A stretch of DNA of 6,652 nt from Flavobacteriales bacterium UBA4660 (GTDB lineage Bacteria; Bacteroidota; Bacteroidia; Flavobacteriales_D; Sanyastnellaceae), in assembly GCA_002405435.1 (NCBI GenBank), contig DHLU01000241.1, positions 1 through 6,652 of the forward strand, given 5' to 3'. Below the pieces are notes generated by a model. It worked only from the letters and a program-made list of their open reading frames with translations. It was not told the origin of the DNA and searched no databases. Below are positions 1 to 5,633 of the stretch, piece after piece; position 1 is the stretch's first letter; every line of letters starts with the position of its first letter. The translations under genes and the position numbers were made by a program.

Positions 1-702
1 CATGTTGCGCTCCTGCGCACCGCCGAAGATGAACGGGTTGATGCGCACACCCGAACGGATGAATAAAAAGCCCACACCTTTCGGACCGTGGAACTTGTGA
101 GCCGCACAGGTGACAAAGTCCACCGGAATCTCTTTGAGGTCAATCGGGAAATGCCCCATCGTCTGTACCGTATCGCAATGGAACAAGGCGCCGTACTTGC
201 GGCACAAGGCGCCTACCTCCATGATCGGCAACACGTTGCCCAATTCGTTATTGGCATGCATGAGCGAAACCAGCGTCTTTCCGCCTTCCTCAAGCAGGCG
301 CTCCAGGTCCGACAAGTCCACCCGGCCTTTGTCGTCCAACTTCACATGGCTGAGGCGGATCTTCCCTTCACCGGCCATCTGCTCCAAGGTGTGCGTAACC
401 GCATGGTGTTCGATCGGCGAAGAGATGACATGTTCGATGCCCAGATCACGCACTGAGCAAAAGAGGGCTGCGTTGTTGGCTTCGGTGCCTCCGGAGGTGA
501 AGAAGATCTCCGATGGCGAAGCGTTCAGCAACCTGGCCACGGTCTTGCGGGCCGTCTCGATTCCCGCACGCACTTCCCTTCCATAGGAATGGATGGATGA
601 AGGATTACCAAAATGCTGCTGCATAAAAGGTAACATCGCTTGAATCACTTCCGGATCCAGCGGCGTGGTAGAGGCATTGTCGAGGTAGATGCGTGGGCTC
701 AT
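1..702 (-). CDS. Cysteine desulfurase (NifS/IscS-like), N-terminal 234 residues, cut by window edge
   Basis: This is a PLP-dependent, fold-type I enzyme that takes sulfur from L-cysteine for Fe-S clusters or tRNA thiolation. The reading frame is open from the ATG at 702-700 to the window edge. Visible motifs are the N-terminal YLDNASTTP (residues 6-14), FGNPSSIHSYG (31-41), TSGGTEANN (69-77, cofactor phosphate loop), His99 in IEHHAV (stacks on the PLP ring), HANNELG (149-155), Asp177 and Gln180 in CDTVQ, and Lys203 in AAHKFHGPKG, the expected Schiff-base lysine. Positions lie within a few residues of those in E. coli IscS. The part that should hold the catalytic cysteine loop is outside the window, so IscS/NifS subgroup and activity cannot be settled. 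It starts 11 nt after the glmM stop with no clear Shine-Dalgarno and is probably co-transcribed with glmM. Confidence 0.95.
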   Translation of the reverse strand, partial: MSPRIYLDNASTTPLDPEVIQAMLPFMQQHFGNPSSIHSYGREVRAGIETARKTVARLLNASPSEIFFTSGGTEANNAALFCSVRDLGIEHVISSPIEHHAVTHTLEQMAGEGKIRLSHVKLDDKGRVDLSDLERLLEEGGKTLVSLMHANNELGNVLPIMEVGALCRKYGALFHCDTVQTMGHFPIDLKEIPVDFVTCAAHKFHGPKGVGFLFIRSGVRINPFIFGGAQERNM

Positions 703-713
703 GGATTGCAGGC

Positions 714-2114
714 TCAACGGGTGTGATTTTCGCTGATCATGTCCTTGATATCGTGGATGATCTTCTCGGCCAGATTCTGCGCGGTGGTCTGCGACTGGCT
801 CTCCGCATAGATGCGGATGATCGGCTCGGTATTTGACTTGCGAAGATGAACCCATTCGCGTTCGAACTCGATCTTGACGCCGTCGATGGTATTGATAGGA
901 TGCTTTTTGTACTTAGTCTGGATGCCACTCAGGATACCATCCACGTCGATCTCAGGTGTGAGTTCGATCTTGTTCTTGGAGATATAGTAGTTGGGATAGG
1001 TGGCCCGTAGCACCGAGGCGGTTTTTCCAAACTTGGCCAGGTGGGTGAGGAAAAGGGCTATGCCCACCAGCGCATCGCGCCCGTAGTGCAGCTCCGGGTA
1101 GATGATACCGCCGTTGCCTTCTCCGCCAATCACTGCGCCGGTGCGCTTCATTTCAGCCACCACATTGACCTCGCCCACGGCAGCGGCCGAATAAGACCTA
1201 CCATGTGCAAGGGTGACATCGCGCAGGGCACGTGTGGAGGATAGGTTGCTCACCGTGTTGCCCGGGGTGTGGCGAAGCACGTAGTCGGCGACAGCGACGA
1301 GGGTGTATTCTTCACCGAACATGGTACCGTCTTCGCACACCAACGCGAGTCTGTCCACATCAGGGTCAACGGAAATACCGAGATGACAACCGCCCGCACG
1401 CACCGCATCAGCCAGCGCAGTAAGGTGCTCGGGAAGTGGCTCGGGGTTGTGGGGAAAATGTCCGGTGGGGTCGCACCAAAGTGGGTGCACAGACTGCACG
1501 CCGAGGGCATGGAGCAAGGCCGGCACATATATGCCGCCGGATGAATTGACCGCGTCAACAGCGATGACCAGTCCGGCATTTCGAATGGCTTCGGCGTTAA
1601 CCAGGTCGAGCGCGCTGATGGCCTCCAGGTGTGCGGCGAGATAGTCTTTGCTGATGGTTTTTCCCAGTTCATGCACCGGGGCGTAAGGCAGGTCCGCCGC
1701 ATCGGCCAGTTCGAGTACCCGCGCACCATCGGCAGCGCTGATAAATTCACCCTTGTCGTTAAGCAGTTTGAGGGCATTCCACTGCACCGGGTTATGGCTG
1801 GCTGTGAGCACAATGCCTCCCGCCGCATTTTCCGCCGGCACAGCCAGTTCGACTGTGGGCGTAGTGGTGATGCCCAGGTCAATTACGTTGATGCCGAGTC
1901 CTTCGAGGGTGGCGCACACGAGCGCATTCACCATAGCACCCGAGAGGCGGGCATCGCGGCCTACAACGACCGACAGCGTTCCGGCGCGTTGCTGTTCGCG
2001 AAGCCAGGATCCATAGGCGGCGGTGAACCTGACAATGTCTGGGGGTGTCAGGTTTTCTCCCGCGGTACCTCCTATGGTGCCGCGGATACCTGAGATGGAT
2101 TTGATGAGTGTCAT
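714..2114 (-). CDS. glmM: Phosphoglucosamine mutase (alpha-D-phosphohexomutase family)
   Basis: It probably converts glucosamine-6-phosphate to glucosamine-1-phosphate in the cytoplasm, on the route to UDP-GlcNAc for peptidoglycan and LPS. At 466 residues it is a full-length alpha-D-phosphohexomutase with all four domain signatures in order: SISGIRG near the N-terminus (6-12), the phosphoserine loop TASHNP (104-109, Ser106 is the phosphorylated residue), the Mg-binding loop DPDVDR (250-255), the sugar-specificity loop GGEGNGG (330-336), and the phosphate-binding loop RKSNTEP (425-431). The sugar loop differs from the GEQSGH of E. coli-type GlmM and resembles the form I associate with Bacteroidota and archaeal enzymes. 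A phosphomannomutase or phosphoglucomutase role is therefore not fully excluded, but the MTLIKSISGIRGT start favours GlmM. It lies 58 nt downstream of the LytTR regulator and 11 nt upstream of the cysteine desulfurase. No Shine-Dalgarno is visible. Confidence 0.93.
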   Translation of the reverse strand: MTLIKSISGIRGTIGGTAGENLTPPDIVRFTAAYGSWLREQQRAGTLSVVVGRDARLSGAMVNALVCATLEGLGINVIDLGITTTPTVELAVPAENAAGGIVLTASHNPVQWNALKLLNDKGEFISAADGARVLELADAADLPYAPVHELGKTISKDYLAAHLEAISALDLVNAEAIRNAGLVIAVDAVNSSGGIYVPALLHALGVQSVHPLWCDPTGHFPHNPEPLPEHLTALADAVRAGGCHLGISVDPDVDRLALVCEDGTMFGEEYTLVAVADYVLRHTPGNTVSNLSSTRALRDVTLAHGRSYSAAAVGEVNVVAEMKRTGAVIGGEGNGGIIYPELHYGRDALVGIALFLTHLAKFGKTASVLRATYPNYYISKNKIELTPEIDVDGILSGIQTKYKKHPINTIDGVKIEFEREWVHLRKSNTEPIIRIYAESQSQTTAQNLAEKIIHDIKDMISENHTR

Positions 2115-2133
2115 CCGTTTTGAAAAGAGGTTG

Positions 2134-2141
2134 CGAAACTA
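2134..2141 (-). promoter_or_regulatory. Weak -7-like element upstream of glmM
   Basis: Read on the minus strand this is TAGTTTCG, matching five of the six fixed bases of the Bacteroidota -7 consensus TAnnTTTG, about 20 nt before the glmM start. I see no good TTTG -33 element at the right spacing. It might let glmM be transcribed separately from the two-component pair, but the match could be chance. Confidence 0.2.
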
Positions 2142-2172
2142 TAGCCATTTGCGCCGCAGCCGCCCGGCCATG

Positions 2173-2904
2173 TCAGAGGCTCATGATTTCGCGGAATTTA
2201 GCCGCCTGCCTGCGCGACACTTCCACATGGGTACCGTCTTTCAGCGTGAGCCGTAGTCCGCCATTAAACCAGTTTTCCACCTTTTCTACCCAGTGGAGAT
2301 TGACGATAAATTTCCGGTTGGTGCGGAAAAACGTACGGGTATCGAGGCGGTCTTCCAGGTTGTTGAGCGACTTGAGAATGAGCGGCCTGAACTGGTTGAA
2401 AAACACGCGCACGTAGTTGCCCTCAGATTCGAACAGGCGCACGTCGCGCAGTCCGACAAACCAGCACTTTTCGCCATCCTTGATAAAGATCTGGTCATCC
2501 TGACCGAGCCGGAATCCTTTGGATTCTTCAATGGTGCGCTGTTCGCGTTCCGCTCTGCGTTCAACCTTACCGATGGCATCGGCGAGCCGGTCTTCTTCGA
2601 CAGGCTTCAGCAGGTAGTCCAGCGCATTGACCTCAAAGGCCTGTATGGCGTGCTCGTCATAAGCCGTAACAAAAACGACCGCAGGGACCGATTCCAGTTC
2701 TTCAAGCAACTCGAATCCTGTTTTTCCGGGCATCTGTATATCAAGGAAGAGCAAGTCAGGATGGTGCTGGTCGATAAAGTTTCGGGCCTCATCGGCGTTG
2801 GAGCATTCGCCCAGTATTTCAACCTGGGGGAAATTGGCAAGCAGTCCGGCAAGTTCTTTCCTCGCCAGCCGCTCATCGTCAACAATGAGTGTTCTGAATT
2901 TCAT
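2173..2904 (-). CDS. LytTR-family response regulator (LytT/AlgR type)
   Basis: This is a cytoplasmic DNA-binding response regulator of 243 residues, the usual length for the family. The receiver domain spans about 3-120: acidic pair Asp9/Asp10 (IVDDE), phospho-acceptor Asp55 in LFLDIQMPG, Thr80 in FVTAYDEHA, and Lys100-Pro101 in YLLKPV. A charged linker (about 115-130) leads to a LytTR DNA-binding domain (about 135-240), with the typical FESEGNYVRVF (158-168), FFRTNRKFIVNL (192-203) and the terminal EVSRRQAAKFRE (228-239). Its ATG overlaps the kinase stop by four bases (ATGA), so the two are translationally coupled, and the kinase is its obvious partner. The target genes cannot be read from the sequence. 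No convincing paired LytTR-type direct repeats were seen in the nearby upstream regions. Confidence 0.96.
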   Translation of the reverse strand: MKFRTLIVDDERLARKELAGLLANFPQVEILGECSNADEARNFIDQHHPDLLFLDIQMPGKTGFELLEELESVPAVVFVTAYDEHAIQAFEVNALDYLLKPVEEDRLADAIGKVERRAEREQRTIEESKGFRLGQDDQIFIKDGEKCWFVGLRDVRLFESEGNYVRVFFNQFRPLILKSLNNLEDRLDTRTFFRTNRKFIVNLHWVEKVENWFNGGLRLTLKDGTHVEVSRRQAAKFREIMSL

Positions 2905-3950
2905 GTCAGTAGTTTTTGAGGCAAAATGATTTCAATGGTTACTGCGTCTTCCTGCTTGCGGATTTCTGTGGAGGCCTGGCGGCCATAGAGCAGGTCGAGA
3001 CGCTTGAGTGTATTTTGCAGACCCACGCCGGTCTCCGAAGGCGTGGTACCCCATTTACCTGTATTGGAAATGGAAATCAGGTAACGTTGGTCGGGCAGGG
3101 TCTTCACACGCACGGCCACCTCCCCGCCGGCCAGCACCCGGCTGATGCCATGCTTAACGGCATTTTCTACCAGGGTCTGCAGCATATAGGGAGGTACATC
3201 AAAAGACAAGGCTTCGGGCGCTACTTCGTAGGTAATGCTGAGGCGTTCTTCAAACCGAATTTTTTCCAGTGTAAGGTATTTTTCTACCAGGTCGAGTTCC
3301 TCTTTCAGAGGCACCGTATTCCGTTTGCCGAGTATGAGGTTGTTTCGAAGAATTCCGCTCAGTACGGTGATGGCATTTTTGGCTTTTCCGGGATCTTCAT
3401 CCACCAGTGCCCTGATACTGTTCATGCAGTTAAACATGAAATGCGGGTTCATCTGGGCGCGAAAACTGTTCAGTTCAATCTCCGTCTTTGCTGCCCTGAG
3501 TTGCAGGTTGGCAATCTCTTCCTTTTTGTAATTCTCAAACTGGGCGATGGCGAAATAGATAAAGCTCCACAGGACACTAAGGAAGGTGAGTGCAAGAAAA
3601 CTCTCTATAAACTGTCCGGGGTCGAAGCGTTCGGTAAAGGGCATCAGTCCGTCGCGGATATCGGTAAACAGAAAGTTGAGCAGGGTGATAAGGAAACCGC
3701 AGCATACAGAGGCGAGGAAAATCCTCCACGAAAGGGCACCGATAGACAATTGCTTCCATCCGAGGGCGTGAATGACTGCGCGGTAGAGGTGGGTGACGGC
3801 AAGTCCGGTGAGGAGCAGGATGACTGAAGTCATCAGCAGGGGCATCAGCGGGTTGTCGGCTGTGACTGCGGCAAATACGACATTGCCGAGCACGAAGACC
3901 CCCCAGCCAGCAAGCTGGCAGAACCAGTAAATCAACCTTCGGTTTCTCAT
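2901..3950 (-). CDS. LytS-type sensor histidine kinase, four-helix membrane sensor
   Basis: This inner-membrane sensor kinase has 349 residues. The N-terminal part has four hydrophobic segments (about 8-30, 36-60, 76-96 and 114-137) with short connecting loops and no large extracytoplasmic domain, so the signal is probably sensed in or at the membrane. A short coiled-coil-like stretch (about 138-165) leads to the His_kinase domain (PF06580 type), with the phospho-acceptor His170 in QMNPHFMFN. The ATPase domain shows an N-box LVENAVKHG (260-268), SISNTGKW (293-300, carrying Asn rather than the more usual Asp-x-Gly) and GVGLQNTLKRL (308-318). It is the first gene of the minus-strand group, overlapping the LytTR regulator by four bases. 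It is divergent from acpH, and a full -7 consensus match lies just upstream of its start. Confidence 0.95.
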   Translation of the reverse strand: MRNRRLIYWFCQLAGWGVFVLGNVVFAAVTADNPLMPLLMTSVILLLTGLAVTHLYRAVIHALGWKQLSIGALSWRIFLASVCCGFLITLLNFLFTDIRDGLMPFTERFDPGQFIESFLALTFLSVLWSFIYFAIAQFENYKKEEIANLQLRAAKTEIELNSFRAQMNPHFMFNCMNSIRALVDEDPGKAKNAITVLSGILRNNLILGKRNTVPLKEELDLVEKYLTLEKIRFEERLSITYEVAPEALSFDVPPYMLQTLVENAVKHGISRVLAGGEVAVRVKTLPDQRYLISISNTGKWGTTPSETGVGLQNTLKRLDLLYGRQASTEIRKQEDAVTIEIILPQKLLT

Positions 3951-3967
3951 CTTCCCATTTGAAAAAC

Positions 3968-3975
3968 CAAAGGTA
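3968..3975 (-). promoter_or_regulatory. Bacteroidota-type -7 element upstream of the sensor kinase
   Basis: On the minus strand this reads TACCTTTG, an exact match to the Bacteroidota sigma-ABfr -7 consensus TAnnTTTG, ending 17 nt before the kinase ATG. That would give a very short leader. No clear TTTG -33 partner is visible in the GC-rich DNA 17-23 nt upstream, so the call rests on the -7 element and its position only. Confidence 0.4.
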
Positions 3976-3987
3976 GCCCCGTGGGCC

Positions 3988-4019
3988 TTTCCGGCTGCCG
4001 TTGGCTACATGACCGGAAA
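3988..4019. repeat. Inverted repeat in the kinase/acpH divergent region
   Basis: TTTCCGG at 3988-3994 and CCGGAAA at 4013-4019 are perfect 7-bp inverted arms separated by 18 nt. They lie between the kinase promoter candidate and the acpH start. The geometry would suit an operator for a dimeric regulator, but arms this short also occur by chance, and the first arm does not extend. Confidence 0.2.
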
Positions 4020-4055
4020 ATGGGCGCGGTGATTGGTATTTTGCAGGCCTGTATC

Positions 4056-4643
4056 ATGAATTACCTCGCGCATTTTTACCTGGGTTTCGGCGACGATGAC
4101 ACGGTGGCCGGGCAGTTTCTTGCTGATTCCTATAAGGGCAGCAAGTACCGCGGGCTTCCGCCTGCCATTGCGCGTGGGGTCTTGTTGCACCGGTTTATCG
4201 ACCATACCACCGATACCGACCCCGGCCTGGCTGGGTTGCGGCTGCTGCTGCGCCAGGAGGCGGGAAAATGGGCCGGACCGGCCCTGGACGTCTTGTGCGA
4301 CCACATGCTGAGCCACCGGTGGGCTACCCATACGGATGCCGGTGACCGCGCTGCATTCATTTCAGATACCTATGCGCTGCTGTTGAGGTACAGGGACATG
4401 TGCAACGCACCAAACCAGCAACGGCTCGATGCCATGCGCCACCATGACTGGCTCAGCATGTACCACAGTGCTGCAGGTATGCGACAGATTTTTGCCGCAA
4501 TGGCGCGCCGCCTGCCTGCCGCCGGGGGCCTAAACCGGGTAATGGACGTGTACGAACACTATGAAATTCAATTCCTTACTATCTTTGACACGTTCTTTCC
4601 CGCACTTGTGAGCAGTTGCCAAGAGAAATATGAATCCATGTAA
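4056..4643 (+). CDS. acpH: Acyl-carrier-protein phosphodiesterase family protein (AcpH/DUF479)
   Basis: AcpH is a metal-dependent, HD-like hydrolase that removes the 4'-phosphopantetheine arm from holo-ACP and so recycles the prosthetic group. The start chosen is the ATG at 4056, which gives the family-typical opening MNYLAHFYLG and a 195-residue protein, close to E. coli AcpH. The frame is open further upstream to a GTG at 3981, but that extension has no family features. Recognisable blocks, by comparison with E. coli AcpH, are GQFLADSYKG (19-28, Asp24), GVLLHRFIDHTTDTDP (41-56, His45 and Asp49), LDVLCDHMLSHRW (78-89, Asp82 and His83) and MRQIFAAMARRLP (142-154). These His/Asp residues are the likely metal and catalytic ligands. 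It is transcribed divergently from the sensor kinase. Activity on ACP is inferred from family membership. No Shine-Dalgarno is visible. Confidence 0.88.
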   Translation: MNYLAHFYLGFGDDDTVAGQFLADSYKGSKYRGLPPAIARGVLLHRFIDHTTDTDPGLAGLRLLLRQEAGKWAGPALDVLCDHMLSHRWATHTDAGDRAAFISDTYALLLRYRDMCNAPNQQRLDAMRHHDWLSMYHSAAGMRQIFAAMARRLPAAGGLNRVMDVYEHYEIQFLTIFDTFFPALVSSCQEKYESM

Positions 4644-4652
4644 AACCTGCAC

Positions 4653-4660
4653 TATACTTG
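4653..4660 (+). promoter_or_regulatory. -7-like element upstream of the secreted-protein gene
   Basis: TATACTTG matches five of the six fixed bases of TAnnTTTG and sits in the 63-nt gap after acpH, about 46 nt before the next ATG. The position fits an independent promoter for the secreted-protein gene. No convincing -33 element was found, so this remains a candidate. Confidence 0.28.
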
Positions 4661-4706
4661 CACTGCGAAACCAAACCGGGGACGAGGCCGTATACACTCG
4701 ACATTC

Positions 4707-5495
4707 ATGAGAATTTTTAGCATACTATCCGCATTCCTGCTATGCACTTCCACTACTTTGCTGGCAGGGAGTATTGTGCTTGAGGGGAAATACCAGCAAC
4801 GTAACATCTACATTGTAAATCCTGTAGCTGAGGCCGGGGTAGGCTTTTGTGTGTACGAAGTAACCGTCAATGGGGAACTTACCTCAGACGAAATCAACTC
4901 CCAGGCGTTTGAAGTGGACCTGAGTATTCACGGTTTCAAGTTGGGCGATCCGGTCACCGTGGTGATTAAATACAAAGAGGGTTGTGAGCCGCGCGTGCTC
5001 AATCCTGGTGCCCTCGAGCCGCAGCCCAGCTTTGAATGCCAGACGATTTCCTGCAACAAGGCCGGTTTACTCTCCTGGGAAACCACCGGAGAGGTCGGTA
5101 AACTTCCTTTTGTGATTCAGCAGTTCAAGTGGAACAAGTGGGTCAGCATCGGAGAGGTTCCCGGCAATGGTACGTCTGTAAAAAACAGCTACCAGTTTCA
5201 GGCCAGCCTCACCTCGGGCCTCAACAAATTCCGGGTAGTGCAGAAGTCGTATGAAGGAAACCTGCGCAAGTCTCCGGTAGCCGAAATCACCAGCACCATG
5301 CCTGTGGTAAATTTCACCTTCAACCGCAAGACCCGCACCCTGGAGTTTTCCTATGAGACCGCCTATGAGTTGTACAACGTGTATGGGCAAATCATCAAAC
5401 GGGGCTTCGGAAAGACCGCAGATGTCTCCAGCCTGAGCAAGGCGGAGTATTACCTGAGTTTTGACAACAAAACAGAAAAGGTAGTTCTTAAGTAA
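4707..5495 (+). CDS. Secreted protein of unknown function with T9SS-like C-terminal region
   Basis: I do not recognise a named family with a known function. The 262-residue product starts with a Sec signal peptide (residues 1-20: MR, a hydrophobic core, then LLA before Gly21). It has no lipobox, so the mature protein is exported but not lipidated. Residues 30-105 look like a beta-rich domain with the striking stretch NIYIVNPVAEAGVGFCVYEV (33-52) and Cys93 in EGCEPRVLNP. Residues 108-195 resemble an Ig-like or fibronectin-like module (QFKWNKWVSIGEV, NKFRVVQKSYEG). The C-terminus (219-262) has YELYNVYGQIIKRG, DVSSLSKAEYYLSF and a final EKVVLK, close to a type IX secretion type A sorting domain. 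However, it lacks the usual PNP motif and has Ala246 where Gly is normal. Mature cysteines are 48, 93, 111 and 116. It is followed directly by a strong terminator. A cell-surface or secreted role is inferred. Confidence 0.85.
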   Translation: MRIFSILSAFLLCTSTTLLAGSIVLEGKYQQRNIYIVNPVAEAGVGFCVYEVTVNGELTSDEINSQAFEVDLSIHGFKLGDPVTVVIKYKEGCEPRVLNPGALEPQPSFECQTISCNKAGLLSWETTGEVGKLPFVIQQFKWNKWVSIGEVPGNGTSVKNSYQFQASLTSGLNKFRVVQKSYEGNLRKSPVAEITSTMPVVNFTFNRKTRTLEFSYETAYELYNVYGQIIKRGFGKTADVSSLSKAEYYLSFDNKTEKVVLK

Positions 5496-5515
5496 TTCAT
5501 AATCAAATCATAAAT

Positions 5516-5542
5516 GGGCCGGCATTTGTCCGGCCCTTTTTT
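5516..5542 (+). terminator. Rho-independent terminator after the secreted-protein gene
   Basis: A perfect 7-bp stem, GGGCCGG (5516-5522) with CCGGCCC (5530-5536), closes a 7-nt loop and is followed at once by six T (5537-5542). It begins 20 nt past the stop codon at 5493-5495. It ends the plus-strand unit and separates it from mltF. Confidence 0.9.
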
Positions 5543-5549
5543 ATTGTCT

Positions 5550-5565
5550 CGGGCATACCCGTTTT
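5550..5565 (+). terminator. Possible weak second hairpin with T-run
   Basis: CGGG (5550-5553) pairs with CCCG (5558-5561) around a CATA tetraloop, followed by TTTT. It lies 8 nt past the main terminator's T-run and could be a backup stop, but a 4-bp stem is marginal on its own. Confidence 0.2.
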
Positions 5566-5570
5566 ATAGG

Positions 5571-5633
5571 TATCTTGGGACCACGGCGCCCGGGCAAGGC
5601 GGAGCGCCGCGGGGCGTTCAGCCCATCTATTGT
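5571..5633 (+). promoter_or_regulatory. mltF upstream region: weak -7-like element and GC-rich leader
   Basis: Since a terminator lies upstream, mltF needs its own promoter. TATCTTG (5571-5577) resembles a -7 element that is one T short of TAnnTTTG, with no convincing -33. Right after it, 5579-5624 is about four-fifths G+C and contains a perfect inverted repeat, CGGCGC (5584-5589) and GCGCCG (5604-5609), plus the palindrome GCCCGGGC (5588-5595). If transcribed, this leader would be strongly folded close to the start codon. No Shine-Dalgarno is visible before the ATG at 5634. Confidence 0.25.

Noticed and set aside
88..586. Plus-strand open frames near the left edge.
   Set aside because: They are antisense to the cysteine desulfurase, whose motifs run without interruption across this stretch.
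2293..3827. Two long plus-strand open frames (2293-2919, 208 codons, and 2916-3827, 303 codons) opposite the regulator and kinase, overlapping each other by 4 nt.
   Set aside because: Both are fully antisense to genes with complete, recognisable domains. Their translations show no family motifs. Long antisense frames are expected in GC-rich coding DNA, and the 4-nt overlap is a by-product.
3981..4055. N-terminal extension of acpH to a GTG at 3981.
   Set aside because: The added 25 residues do not resemble the family, and the ATG at 4056 gives the conserved MNxLAH start.
2115..4055. LytTR binding sites (paired direct repeats containing GTT) upstream of glmM or the kinase.
   Set aside because: Only single, imperfect half-sites were found and none was paired at the expected spacing.
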